Positions 44,166 to 53,072 of a stretch of 64,000 nucleotides of DNA are shown here, piece after piece. The stretch's first letter is position 1; each line of letters starts with the position of its first letter. The stretch spans positions 5,208,001 to 5,272,000 of the forward strand of contig CP097466.1 in assembly GCA_041874725.1 (NCBI GenBank), read 5' to 3'. A program made the position numbers and the translations under genes. The notes under the pieces are model-generated. The model was given only the letters and a program-made list of their open reading frames with translations, was not told the DNA's origin and searched no databases. The DNA is from Duganella sp. BuS-21 (lineage in GTDB: Bacteria; Pseudomonadota; Gammaproteobacteria; Burkholderiales; Burkholderiaceae_D).

Positions 44166-45053
44166 TTACCTTGCGAGGAACTCTTCTATCATCTGCGCCA
44201 GCGCCTCGGGCTGATCGTGGTGCAGCATGTGGCCGGCATCGACCACCATTTTCTTGGTAACGTCGCGCAAATGGTCGAGGCGGCGCTCCAGCTCGACGCG
44301 GCCGGCCGGCTTGGAACCCATCCAGTCCCACATATTGGTCTGGTCGGCCTCCACCCACAGCACCGGCGCGGTGATGGCCTGCCAGCACGCCATCACATCA
44401 TCGACGTGGTACGGCAGCGGACCGGCCTGCTTGTGCACCGGATCGCCGAGGATTTCCCACTCGCCGGCCTGGTTCTGCGCCGACCAGTGCTGCGCCAGGA
44501 AGGCCGCCTTGTCGTCGCTCAGGCGCGGATTGGTCTTCTGCAGGCGCGCGGCGACGGCGGCCTGGCTCGGATAGTTGCGCATCTCCGGCTGTTGCAGCAG
44601 CCCGTCCATCCACTTGGCGAAGCGCCCCGGCGCCTGCTCCGGCCTGGACGAGCGCAGGCCCGCGCCTTCCAGGTTGATCAGCTTGCGGATGCGCTCCGGG
44701 CGCGCACCGGCATACAGGCCGACAATATTGCCGCCCATGCTGTGGCCCAGCAGATCGACCGCCTGCTCCGGCGCATAATGGCGCAGGATGGCGTCCAGGT
44801 CGGCCATGTAGTCGGGGAACCAGTAGGTATCCTGGCCGCTGCGCTGGGACAGGCCGAAACCGCGCCAGTCCGGCGCAATCACGTGGTACTCGCCCTTGAA
44901 CGCATCGACCACGAACTGGAACGAGGCGCCGACGTCCATCCAGCCGTGCAGCATGAACAGCTTGGGGGCGCCCTCCCTGCCCCAGTGGCGCACGTGGCAG
45001 CGCAAACCGCGGATGGTCAGGAATTCGGAACGCGAAGGGGTATGGATGTTCAT
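44166..45053 (-). CDS. alpha/beta hydrolase
   Basis: A 295-residue serine hydrolase. Oxyanion region LFMLHGWMDVGASFQ, nucleophile elbow LLGHSMGGNI (Ser near residue 105), acid in the late WVEADQTNMWD region and histidine in VVDAGHMLHHDQPE. The substrate is unknown. I start at ATG 45053 (MNIHTPSRSEF). The longer frame to ATG 45089 would put the start only 4 nt from a 10-bp tandem repeat. Confidence 0.9.
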   Translation of the reverse strand: MNIHTPSRSEFLTIRGLRCHVRHWGREGAPKLFMLHGWMDVGASFQFVVDAFKGEYHVIAPDWRGFGLSQRSGQDTYWFPDYMADLDAILRHYAPEQAVDLLGHSMGGNIVGLYAGARPERIRKLINLEGAGLRSSRPEQAPGRFAKWMDGLLQQPEMRNYPSQAAVAARLQKTNPRLSDDKAAFLAQHWSAQNQAGEWEILGDPVHKQAGPLPYHVDDVMACWQAITAPVLWVEADQTNMWDWMGSKPAGRVELERRLDHLRDVTKKMVVDAGHMLHHDQPEALAQMIEEFLAR

Positions 45054-45092
45054 CTCTGTCTGCCTTGAAAATACGGGGGCTGGCGCCATATC

Positions 45093-45132
45093 GGATGCTT
45101 GCGGATGCTTGCGGATGCTTGCGGATGCTTGC
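45093..45132. repeat. 10-bp tandem repeat, four copies
   Basis: GGATGCTTGC repeated four times without error, 40 nt upstream of the hydrolase start (minus strand), in the space shared with the divergent carbonic anhydrase gene. The unit is not a multiple of three and lies in the probable promoter/leader region, so copy-number change could alter expression. Confidence 0.93.
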
Positions 45133-45229
45133 TAGCCGTAAAACAAAATAATAGCACGACCGTTCGATAGCTGCGCAACTGCAAAGCCAGCGTAAAATAG
45201 CGCTATCCCACCGCACTCAACAGGCTCCA

Positions 45230-45754
45230 ATGTCAATATACCAACTAGGCGATCACACGCCCGAGATCGCCGCATCGTCGTTTGTTGCCGATACCGCCGC
45301 CGTGATCGGCAAGGTTACCTTGCATGAACATGCTTCGGTATGGTTCGGCGCCTCGCTGCGCGGCGACAACGAGCGTATCACCATTGGCGAAAATAGCAAT
45401 GTGCAGGAAGGCACGGTGATGCACACGGACATGGGCTACCCGCTCGACGTCGGCCGCAATGTAACCATCGGCCACCAGGCCATGCTGCACGGCTGCACCA
45501 TCGGCGACGGTACGCTGGTCGGCATCCAGGCGGTGATCCTGAATGGCGCCAGGATCGGCAAGGGCTGCCTGGTCGGCGCCGGCGCCCTGGTCACCGAGGG
45601 CAAGGAATTTCCCGACCACTCGCTGATCATCGGCGCCCCGGCCAAGGTCGCGCGCCAGCTGACGGCGGAGGAAGTCGCCGGCCTGCAAGGCGCGGCCGCC
45701 AGTTACGTGGCGCGCGGCCAACTGTTCAAGACGCAACTCAAAAAGATCGGATAA
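45230..45754 (+). CDS. gamma carbonic anhydrase family protein
   Basis: A 174-residue left-handed beta-helix trimeric protein with hexapeptide repeats ([40 protein letters not shown]). The zinc-ligand histidines are recognisable at HTD, GHQ and LHG. The group (YrdA/PaaY-like) binds zinc; hydratase activity varies. It is followed 6 nt later by hslO on the same strand. A second, divergent paralogue lies at 55515. Confidence 0.9.
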   Translation: MSIYQLGDHTPEIAASSFVADTAAVIGKVTLHEHASVWFGASLRGDNERITIGENSNVQEGTVMHTDMGYPLDVGRNVTIGHQAMLHGCTIGDGTLVGIQAVILNGARIGKGCLVGAGALVTEGKEFPDHSLIIGAPAKVARQLTAEEVAGLQGAAASYVARGQLFKTQLKKIG

Positions 45755-45760
45755 CAAAGT

Positions 45761-46720
45761 ATGAGCATCACCCTTACCACCGGCCAGGACACCCTGCAAA
45801 AATTCATCTTCGACAACGCCGCCGTGCGCGGCGAGCTGATCGACATCTCCGCCACCTGGCGCGATGTACTGTCGCGCCGCGACTATCCGGTGCCGGTCAA
45901 GAAAGTGCTGGGCCAGATGACGGCTGCCGCCGCGCTGCTGTCAGCCAACCTGAAATTCAACGGTTCGATCGTGATGCAGATCCACGGCGACGGCCCGGTC
46001 AACCTGCTGGTGGTCGAATGCGACGCCGACCTGCGCCTGCGCGCCACCGCCAAGCTGGTGGACGGCGGCGAGGTGGCCGACGACGCCAACCTGACCGCGC
46101 TGGTCAACGCACACGGCAAGGGCCGCTTCGTGATCACGCTCGACCCGGCGGACAAGCTGCCGGGCCAGCAGCCTTACCAGGGCATCGTGCCGCTGGACGG
46201 CAACGAAGTGGCGACCGTGATCGAAAACTACATGCTGCGTTCGGAACAGCTGGACACCAAGTTGTGGCTGGCGGCCGACGACAACGTCTCGCGCGGCCTG
46301 CTGCTGCAAAAGCTGCCTTACCACGGCGGCAAGGCTGAAGCGACGCCGCTGAACGAGGAAGATGCGCTGGAGACTTGGAACCGCGCGGTGATTCTGGGTT
46401 CGACGCTGAAGGAGCAGGAGTTGCTGGAGACCGGCATCGACGTACTGATCCAGCGCTTGTTCTGGGAAGAGACGATCCGCGTTTTCGATCCGCTGCACCC
46501 GCAATTCCATTGCAGCTGCACGCGTGAAAAAGTCGGCAATATGCTGAAGATGCTGGGCCGTCCGGAAGTGGATAGTGTGATCGAGGAGCATGGCGTGGTG
46601 GCGGTCAACTGCGACTTCTGCGGCCAGCACTATGAGTACGACAAGGTCGATTGCGCGCAGCTGTTCACCACGGATGCGCCGGTCGAGGTGCTGATTCCCG
46701 CCGGCGACATCAAGCATTAA
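45761..46720 (+). CDS. hslO: redox-regulated chaperone Hsp33
   Basis: A 319-residue heat-shock chaperone activated by oxidation. The N-terminal substrate domain (1-180) is followed by a linker and the zinc-binding redox switch FHCSCTREK with CDFCGQHYEYD (pattern CxC then CxxC), complete. Cytoplasmic. It follows the carbonic anhydrase gene in the same unit; the stop is followed directly by a REP-like repeat. Confidence 0.95.
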   Translation: MSITLTTGQDTLQKFIFDNAAVRGELIDISATWRDVLSRRDYPVPVKKVLGQMTAAAALLSANLKFNGSIVMQIHGDGPVNLLVVECDADLRLRATAKLVDGGEVADDANLTALVNAHGKGRFVITLDPADKLPGQQPYQGIVPLDGNEVATVIENYMLRSEQLDTKLWLAADDNVSRGLLLQKLPYHGGKAEATPLNEEDALETWNRAVILGSTLKEQELLETGIDVLIQRLFWEETIRVFDPLHPQFHCSCTREKVGNMLKMLGRPEVDSVIEEHGVVAVNCDFCGQHYEYDKVDCAQLFTTDAPVEVLIPAGDIKH

Positions 46721-46722
46721 AC

Positions 46723-46780
46723 ATGGACTCCCGCTTGCGCGGGAGCGACGCCGTCATCCCCGCGAAAGCGGGGATCCCAT
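46723..46780. repeat. REP-like palindromic pair overlapping a gene end
   Basis: CTCCCGCTTGCGCGGGAG (46728-46745) and ATCCCCGCGAAAGCGGGGAT (46756-46775), in the reverse order to the other copies. It lies between the convergent ends of hslO and the transporter gene. The second hairpin is inside the last codons and stop of the transporter (46754). Confidence 0.85.
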
Positions 46781-47746
46781 TTCATCTTTTTGTTGCGCGT
46801 AGCGCTGCGCCAGCACAGCGCAGACCATCAGCTGCAGCTGGTGGAACAGCATCAACGGCAGCACCACGGCGCCCAACGCGCCGCCTGCGAACAGGATCTT
46901 GGCCATCGGCACGCCGCTGGCCAAACTCTTCTTGGAGCCGCAGAATACGATCGCTATCCGGTCCTCGCGATTGAAGCCCAGTCGCCGCGCCAGCTGCGCC
47001 GAAATCCCCATCACCAATCCCAGCAACAGCACGTTGATCAGCATCAGCCCCGCCAGCGTGCCCCACGACACCTGGTGCCACAAGCCCTGCCCGATTGCTT
47101 CGCTGAACGCCGTGTACACCACCAGCAGGATCGAGCCCTGATCCACCATCCGCGTCAGCGGCTTGTGGCGCTCGACCCAGGCGCCGATCCAGCGCCGCGC
47201 CACTTGGCCGGCAATGAAGGGCAGCAGCAACTGCGTGGCGATCTGCAATGCCGCGTCCGTCCCGGAGCTGTCCTGCATCACAGCCGTGGTCAGCAGGCCG
47301 ACCAGCAGCGGCGTGAGGAAAATCCCCAGCAGGTTGGAGGCCGACGCGCTGCAGATGGCGGCCGGCACATTGCCGCGCGCCGCCGCCGTGAAGGCGATCG
47401 ACGATTGCACGGTCGACGGCAGCATGCACAGGAACAAAATCCCCAGATACAGGTCCGGCGTCACCAGCGGCGTCAGCACCGGCTTGAGCAGCAAGCCCAG
47501 CAGAGGGAACAGCGCGAAGGTGCACAGCAGCACCAGCAGGTGCAGGCGCCAGTGCGTCACGCCGGCAATCACCGCCTCGCGCGACAGCTTGGCGCCGTGC
47601 AGGAAGAACAGCAGCGAGATGCCCACATGCGTGATGCCGTTGAAAATCACGGCGCCCTGGCCATGGCATGGAAAGACACTGGCCGCGATCACGGTGGCGA
47701 TCATCGCCAGCGTGAAATTATCCGGCAAAAAACGGGGGCGCTTCAT
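46754..47746 (-). CDS. bile acid:sodium symporter-like transporter
   Basis: A 330-residue membrane protein with about ten hydrophobic segments, of the SBF/YfeH group (NGITHVGISLLFFLHGAKLS; CMLPSTVQSSIAFTAAARGN; FCGSKKSLASGVPMAK). It moves an organic anion with sodium; the natural substrate is not known. The start ATG 47746 shares a base with the stop of the lipoprotein gene (TAATG). The last residues EMGSPLSRG and the stop codon are encoded by a REP-like repeat, so the original end was replaced or extended. Confidence 0.9.
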   Translation of the reverse strand: MKRPRFLPDNFTLAMIATVIAASVFPCHGQGAVIFNGITHVGISLLFFLHGAKLSREAVIAGVTHWRLHLLVLLCTFALFPLLGLLLKPVLTPLVTPDLYLGILFLCMLPSTVQSSIAFTAAARGNVPAAICSASASNLLGIFLTPLLVGLLTTAVMQDSSGTDAALQIATQLLLPFIAGQVARRWIGAWVERHKPLTRMVDQGSILLVVYTAFSEAIGQGLWHQVSWGTLAGLMLINVLLLGLVMGISAQLARRLGFNREDRIAIVFCGSKKSLASGVPMAKILFAGGALGAVVLPLMLFHQLQLMVCAVLAQRYAQQKDEMGSPLSRG

Positions 47747-48066
47747 TATTTCGGACACTTCACTTCCAGCACCTCGACGGCGCCCAAGGTTTTCGCATTG
47801 TGCGCGCTGCGCACCAGGTCGACACGTTCCACGCAGTTCTTTTGCACCAGGCGCTCGTAGGCGCGGGTGCAGGCGATGACGGCGTCGGCGCCGCTGCCGG
47901 CGTTGCAATAGAAACCTTCGGCGTGCATGCGCGTGAGCGCCTGGTCCATCGGCATGCCGGGTTGCACGGTCTGGTTGACGAAATGACCGAGCCGGGACTG
48001 GTCGATTGAGCAGGCCGCCAACAGCAGCGGCAGCAATGGCACGGCCAACAACAAAACTCTCCGCAT
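47746..48066 (-). CDS. small lipoprotein
   Basis: A 106-residue protein with a lipoprotein leader (LPLLLAACS; lipidated Cys19) and a small domain with two later cysteine pairs (EGFYCNAG, IACTRAYE, QKNCVERV, LEVKCPK). The four cysteines could make two disulfides. Family not recognised. It is the first gene of a two-gene unit with the symporter. No terminator is seen between them. Confidence 0.75.
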   Translation of the reverse strand: MRRVLLLAVPLLPLLLAACSIDQSRLGHFVNQTVQPGMPMDQALTRMHAEGFYCNAGSGADAVIACTRAYERLVQKNCVERVDLVRSAHNAKTLGAVEVLEVKCPK

Positions 48067-48111
48067 CGTAGCGATCTCCTTATTTCCAGCCAGCAGTGTA
48101 ACGCAATGCGC

Positions 48112-48145
48112 ACGTCATGATCCGGTCACACTCGCATCCTATGAT
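48112..48145 (+). promoter_or_regulatory. Pho-box-like site with -10 element
   Basis: Two direct half-sites GTCAT and GTCAC start 11 bases apart within the 18-mer 48112-48129, matching 12 of 18 positions of the PhoB consensus. TATGAT at 48140-48145 lies 10 bases after it, the spacing used when a Pho box replaces the -35 element. The genes downstream suit phosphorus scavenging. Confidence 0.5.
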
Positions 48146-48180
48146 GCGCAGCGTTATTCATCCCTCAACCTGAGCAAAAA

Positions 48181-50559
48181 ATGAACAAGAAAATCTCCGC
48201 AGTATGTTTCGCCGCCCTTAGCCTGCCGATGCTGGCCATGGCCGCCAATGTGGCCGCCGCCGTTGCCGACATGGCCGATCCGGCGGCCGCAGCGGAAGTC
48301 GAAGCGGCCGCCGCCGCGCCGATCGCCACGGTGGAAGTGGCCACCCGCAAGACCCGCTCCTCCGTCGAGCTGGGCAAGAACGAGCTGCAAAAAATCCTGC
48401 CGGGTGTGAATCCGCTGAAAGCGCTGCAAACCCTGCCGGGCGTGAGCTTCCAGACCGCCGACCCATGGGGCAACAACGAACAGAACCTGTCGCTGTTCAT
48501 CCACGGCTTCAGCGGTTCGCAGCTCGGCTACACGCTGGACGGCGTGCCGCTCGGCGACCAGCAGTACGGCAATTACAACGGCCTGTCGCCGCAGCGCGCC
48601 ATCACCAGCGAAAACGTCGGCCGCGTGATCCTGTCGACCGGCGCCGGCGACCTGTCGACCGCCTCGACCAGCAACCTGGGCGGCACCATCGAGACCTTCT
48701 CCAGCAATCCGCAGCCGAACCGCAACCTGGCCGTGCAGCAGACCGTGGGCAGCTACAAGACCTCGCGCACCTTCCTGCGCTACGACACCGGCAACTTCGG
48801 CGAAGGCAACAGCGCCTACATCTCGGGCGTACACCACGAGCAGAAGGCCTGGGACTTCAACGGCCGCCAGGGCGGCGACCAGTTCAACGCCAAGTTCGTC
48901 AACGACAGCAGCCTGGGCAAGCTGACCCTGTACCTGGCCTACTCGGACAAGATCGAACCGAACGAAGACAGCACCGTGCACTCGGCCACCGAGAAGTACC
49001 AGCCGTACACCCGTCCGTTCATGTACCCGAACTTCCAGCAGGCGCTGGCCTACCTGTCGGCCACCGGCGGCACGCCTGCGGCCGACGGCAACAACTACCG
49101 CAACTACTACAGCGACGCCCAGCGCACCGACTACCTGACCTACGCCAAGTTCGACATGAACCTGGGCGAGTCGACCAGCTGGTCGAACCAGGTCTACTAC
49201 CACAACGACGACGGCGTCGGCGTGGTGGCCGGCCCGATCGGCGTGGCCGGCCTGCCGGCGCTGTTTGCCGTCTACTTCCCTGGCCAGAACCTGAAGCAGG
49301 TGTTCGGCAACTCCGGCTTTGCCACCCGCACCACCGAATACGCGATCAACCGTAACGGCTGGCTGTCGACCCTGAACACGGAATTCGGCGACCACAAGCT
49401 GCAGGCCGGCTTCTGGTTCGAGCACAACCGCTCATCGGCGTATCGCCGCTGGTACGCGCTGGACGTGAACAATCCAAGCTCGCCCTACGACCGCCCGAGC
49501 AATCCGCTGATCACGCAATACGGCAGCGAGATCGACAACAAGGTGGTGCAGCTGCACCTGCAGGATGAATGGCGTTTGAGCCCGGACCTGCGCCTGCAAG
49601 CCGGCTTCAAGTCCAGCCTGCAATTCGCCGAAGGCCAGTTCCCGGTGCAACCGAAGGTCGGCGCCATCGCCAACTCGACCGCCCTGCCGGTCGGCGAGAT
49701 CGACACCAAGAAATGGTTTTTGCCGCAGATCGGCGGCCGCTGGGACATCAGCGCGCAAGACCAGGCCTTCTTCAACGTGCAGAAAAACATGCGCCAGTTC
49801 GTCACCTACGGTGGCGGCGGCGCGTCGCCATGGAGCTTGTCGAGCCAGGGCGCGTTCGACCTGTTCAAGAAGACCGCCAAGCCTGAAACCTCGATCACCT
49901 ACGAAGCCGGCCTGCGCACCAGCCGCCGGCTGAACTGGGGCGCGGTCAGCGCCTTCGACGGCCAGCTCAACGTCTACCACGTCAACTTCAAGGACCGCCT
50001 GCTGCAGATCAGCCCGACTTCGGTGATCACCTCCATCATCGGCGGCAACCTGGCGGTGCTGACCAACGTCGGCAGCGTCAAGACCAACGGCGTCGACCTG
50101 TCGGGCACCGTGCACTTCGGTCGCAACTTCTCGCTGTACAACGCGGTGTCGTACAACCAGTCGAAATATGACGACAACTACGTCAGCGGCAAGGACACCG
50201 TGTTCACCTCGGGCAAAAAAGTACCGGGCAGCCCGGAATGGATGGACAAGTTCGCCGCCACCCTGACCGTGGCCGACACCGAGTTCCAGCTCAGCGGCGA
50301 CTACGTCGGCAAGCGCTACGCCACCTTCACCAACGATTTGTCGGTGAAGAGCTACTTCCTGACCAATCTCGGCGTGTCGGGCAAGCTGCCTTTCCTCAAC
50401 GGCGGCTGGATCAAGAACGCGCGCTACCGCCTGAACGTGACCAACCTGGGCGACCGCAAGGGCGACCTCAACGTGGTGGTCGGCGCGGCCAGCGGGACGT
50501 ACAATACCTTCCCGATCGCACCACGTCAGGGCTTCCTGACTTTCATGGCGGACATCTGA
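48181..50559 (+). CDS. TonB-dependent outer-membrane receptor (linked to a GDPD)
   Basis: A 792-residue receptor: signal peptide (ALSLPMLAMAA), an Ala-rich stretch, plug domain (about 50-180, LQTLPGVSFQTADPWGNNEQ; IHGFSGSQLGYTLDGVPLGD) and a beta-barrel. It ends in FLTFMADI, without the usual terminal aromatic residue. The GDPD gene starts within its stop (TGATG), so they are made together. Uptake of glycerophosphodiesters or another phosphorus compound is inferred from this partner and the Pho-like site. Confidence 0.88.
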   Translation: MNKKISAVCFAALSLPMLAMAANVAAAVADMADPAAAAEVEAAAAAPIATVEVATRKTRSSVELGKNELQKILPGVNPLKALQTLPGVSFQTADPWGNNEQNLSLFIHGFSGSQLGYTLDGVPLGDQQYGNYNGLSPQRAITSENVGRVILSTGAGDLSTASTSNLGGTIETFSSNPQPNRNLAVQQTVGSYKTSRTFLRYDTGNFGEGNSAYISGVHHEQKAWDFNGRQGGDQFNAKFVNDSSLGKLTLYLAYSDKIEPNEDSTVHSATEKYQPYTRPFMYPNFQQALAYLSATGGTPAADGNNYRNYYSDAQRTDYLTYAKFDMNLGESTSWSNQVYYHNDDGVGVVAGPIGVAGLPALFAVYFPGQNLKQVFGNSGFATRTTEYAINRNGWLSTLNTEFGDHKLQAGFWFEHNRSSAYRRWYALDVNNPSSPYDRPSNPLITQYGSEIDNKVVQLHLQDEWRLSPDLRLQAGFKSSLQFAEGQFPVQPKVGAIANSTALPVGEIDTKKWFLPQIGGRWDISAQDQAFFNVQKNMRQFVTYGGGGASPWSLSSQGAFDLFKKTAKPETSITYEAGLRTSRRLNWGAVSAFDGQLNVYHVNFKDRLLQISPTSVITSIIGGNLAVLTNVGSVKTNGVDLSGTVHFGRNFSLYNAVSYNQSKYDDNYVSGKDTVFTSGKKVPGSPEWMDKFAATLTVADTEFQLSGDYVGKRYATFTNDLSVKSYFLTNLGVSGKLPFLNGGWIKNARYRLNVTNLGDRKGDLNVVVGAASGTYNTFPIAPRQGFLTFMADI

Positions 50560-51752
50560 TGAATCCACTGTCTTTACCGCAGCGCCTCTCGCGTCGCGGC
50601 TTCATCCAGGCGGCCGGCGGCGCCCTGCTGCTGCCGGGCACCGCGCTGGCCAAGGGCGTGACCGCGCTCACGGCCGGCACGGCGGCGGCGGCCGGCAATG
50701 TCGACCTGTCCGGCCTGCCTGGCGTCGCGCCGGTGGGCGCCGGCGCCGGTCGGCCGCTGGTGTTCGGCCACCGAGGCGCCAGCGCGCTGCGTCCCGAGCA
50801 CACGCTGGCGGCCTACGCCAAGGCCATCGTCGATGGCGCCGACTATGTCGAGCCGGACCTGGTGAGCACCAAGGACGGCGTGCTGGTCGCGCGCCATGAA
50901 GCCTTCCTCAGCGAAACCACCGACGTCGCCAGCCACGCCCGCTTCGCCGGCCGCAAGACCCGCAAAACCATCGACGGCGAAACGCACGAAGGCTGGTTCG
51001 TCGACGACTTCACGCTGGCGGAACTGAAGACGCTGCGCGCGGTCGAGCGGATTCCGCAATACCGTCCCGGCAGCGCGCAGTACAACGGCATGTTCCAGGT
51101 GGCGACGTTCGAAGAAATCATCGACTTCGTGGCGGCGGAAGCGGCGGCGCGCGGGCGCATTGTCGGCATCGTGCCCGAGCTCAAGCACTCGACTTACTTT
51201 GCCAGCATCGGCCTGCCGCTGGAAGACCGCTTCCTGTCCATCCTGGGCGAGCACGACTACACGCGCCGCAACCCGGTGCAGATCCAATCGTTCGAAACGG
51301 CCAACCTGAAATACCTGCGCGGCAAGCTGGGCCGACGCGCCAACCTGCGCCTGATGCAGCTGGTGATCGGTGAAAACGTGCGACCGGTGGACATCGCGGC
51401 GGCGGGCGGCACGCTCACCTTCGCGCAGATGCTCACGCCGGCCGGCCTGCGCGATATCGCCCAGTACGCCGACGTGGTGGCACCGCCGACGCGGGCCATC
51501 ATCCCGCTGAAGCAAGACGGCACGCTGGCCGAGCCGAGCTCGCTGGTGATGGACGCGCACCAGGCCGGCTTGCGGATCGAACCGTGGACCTTCCGTCCGG
51601 AAAACCAGTTCCTCGCGGCCGACTTCCGCAACGGCGCCCTCACGGCCCGCAACGAAGCCGGCTCGATCGCAGAGATGAAGCGCTACATCGCCGCCGGCAT
51701 CGACGGCTTCTTCACCGACGACCCGGCCCTGGGCCGCATCGCCCTGGCCTAA
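50559..51752 (+). CDS. Tat-exported glycerophosphodiester phosphodiesterase
   Basis: A 397-residue GDPD-fold hydrolase that releases glycerol-3-phosphate from deacylated phospholipids. Tat leader: LSRRGFIQAAGGALLLPG. Catalytic signature VFGHRGASALRPEHTLAAY near residue 67, metal-binding YVEPDLVSTKDGVLVARHE, and the late GIDGFFTDDPA. Probably periplasmic. Translational coupling to the TonB receptor (TGATG) indicates a joint role. Downstream is a 40-bp inverted repeat. Confidence 0.92.
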   Translation: MNPLSLPQRLSRRGFIQAAGGALLLPGTALAKGVTALTAGTAAAAGNVDLSGLPGVAPVGAGAGRPLVFGHRGASALRPEHTLAAYAKAIVDGADYVEPDLVSTKDGVLVARHEAFLSETTDVASHARFAGRKTRKTIDGETHEGWFVDDFTLAELKTLRAVERIPQYRPGSAQYNGMFQVATFEEIIDFVAAEAAARGRIVGIVPELKHSTYFASIGLPLEDRFLSILGEHDYTRRNPVQIQSFETANLKYLRGKLGRRANLRLMQLVIGENVRPVDIAAAGGTLTFAQMLTPAGLRDIAQYADVVAPPTRAIIPLKQDGTLAEPSSLVMDAHQAGLRIEPWTFRPENQFLAADFRNGALTARNEAGSIAEMKRYIAAGIDGFFTDDPALGRIALA

Positions 51753-51758
51753 AACTTC

Positions 51759-51842
51759 GGGGTCAGGTCTGACAATCGGACACGAGCACAACCGTAGCGG
51801 CTGCTACGGTTGTGCTCGTGTCCGATTGTCAGACCTGACCCC
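51759..51842. repeat. perfect 40-bp inverted repeat (4-nt loop)
   Basis: Bases 51759-51798 (starting GGGGTCAGGTCTGACAATCG) are the exact complement of 51803-51842, with GGCT between. It starts 6 nt after the GDPD stop and ends 38 nt before the HemS-like stop on the other strand. No T-run follows. The part TGACCCCG recurs at 51861. It resembles a dispersed palindromic element rather than a simple terminator. Confidence 0.93.
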
Positions 51843-51880
51843 GGATTGGAATGTCGGAACTGACCCCGAATTGCGATTGC

Positions 51881-53062
51881 TTATCGGCTGGCCTGGCGGT
51901 TGGCGTCTGCCTTGGGTAGTGCGGCCGTCAGGTCGATCCAAGTTTGCGGCTGCGGCTTGTTGCGCTCGCGGACGCCGAAGAAGCTCACCACCAGCTCGCC
52001 ATGCTTGTCGAAGAATTCCACCGACGTGACGCCGGCGCGCTTGATGACGTAGCCGTTGCTGAAGGCCGTGTCGCGCAGGTGCAGGTTGAAGTCAGGATCG
52101 AGCACATTGAAGTAGCCGCCCGCTTCCTGCACCTTGCCGATCTTGCCGCTGTAGATCTGCACCGTCGCGTCATTGCCCAGGAAGGCCATGATGTCCAGCT
52201 GCTGCTTGGCCGCTTGCTCCAGCAGCTGACGCACGGCCAGCGGCGCGATGCGTTGCACCTTGTCGGCCGGCCCCAGACGCAGCGCCTGCTCGCGCGACAT
52301 GCCGAACTCCGCCACCAGGCGGTTGAACTGGTGCACGTCGCTCAGCTCGTTCCAGGCCAGCTGGAATTCCTTGACGTCGACCTTGCTGTCCGCCTTTTCA
52401 GCCGGCTTGACCGGCGCCGCCGCCACCTTCAATTCCGCACTTTGCGATGGATTGCGGAAGTCGGCCACGATCTTGTCGAACACGGCCACACCGGCGTCGC
52501 TCTTCACGTACAGCTTGTGCGCCGCGTTGCCGCTGGCGTCGAAGAATTGCAGGCTGCGCGAGACCACGCCATCCTTGCCCGGCTGTGCCACGGCAAACGC
52601 GTACTTCCAGTTCTTGAACGTGAAGCGCAGGTCAATCTCGCCGCCCAGATAGCCGCCGGCAATGTTGCGCATGCGCTGCTCGCGCTCCTTTTCCTTGTCC
52701 GCATCAAGGCCGGCGACTTCTTCCTGCGGCTTCATCCTGGTGGCCACGCCGGTGCGCTCCAGCACGCCGTTGTCGTTGCGCGTCAGCGCCATGACTTTGC
52801 CGAGGTCGAGCGCGCGGCGCATGATTTCGCGCGGCACGTTCTCGCCCTCTTGCAGGCGGGTGACAGTTTTGCCGATGCCGTTGGCGGCCAGCAGTTCGGC
52901 CTCCGACACGTTGAGTTTGGCAGCGGCGTCGCGCAGCGCCAGCTTGGGCTGCTCGGTGCGCAGCACTTCGTAACGCTCGGTCAGACTGGCTGCGCCCGCC
53001 GGCACGGCGGAGATCAGCAAGGCGCCGGTCAGCGCCAGGGCAAATCGATGGTGGGGTTTCAT
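51881..53062 (-). CDS. HemS/ChuX-like heme protein with signal peptide
   Basis: A 393-residue protein of the hemin-degrading-factor fold: two related halves, the first opening RYEVLRTEQPKLALRDAAAK and LNVSEAELLAANG, the second with ELSDVHQFNRLVAEFGMSRE, where the histidine may be a heme ligand. Cytoplasmic relatives are about 350 residues long. Here the chain begins with a clear signal peptide (FALALTGALLISAVPAGAA), so the product should be exported. It follows a heme-type TonB receptor after 10 nt, in one operon under a Fur-like site. A periplasmic heme carrier is the simplest reading. Confidence 0.75.
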   Translation of the reverse strand: MKPHHRFALALTGALLISAVPAGAASLTERYEVLRTEQPKLALRDAAAKLNVSEAELLAANGIGKTVTRLQEGENVPREIMRRALDLGKVMALTRNDNGVLERTGVATRMKPQEEVAGLDADKEKEREQRMRNIAGGYLGGEIDLRFTFKNWKYAFAVAQPGKDGVVSRSLQFFDASGNAAHKLYVKSDAGVAVFDKIVADFRNPSQSAELKVAAAPVKPAEKADSKVDVKEFQLAWNELSDVHQFNRLVAEFGMSREQALRLGPADKVQRIAPLAVRQLLEQAAKQQLDIMAFLGNDATVQIYSGKIGKVQEAGGYFNVLDPDFNLHLRDTAFSNGYVIKRAGVTSVEFFDKHGELVVSFFGVRERNKPQPQTWIDLTAALPKADANRQASR

Positions 53063-53072
53063 GGCTAGCTCC

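Noticed and set aside
45093..45132. Possible CRISPR or regulatory repeat array with spacers
   Set aside because: Only four 10-bp units in direct contact; a simple tandem repeat.
51759..51842. Normal intrinsic terminator for the GDPD gene
   Set aside because: Arms of 40 bp are too long and no T-run follows on either side; recorded as an inverted repeat instead.
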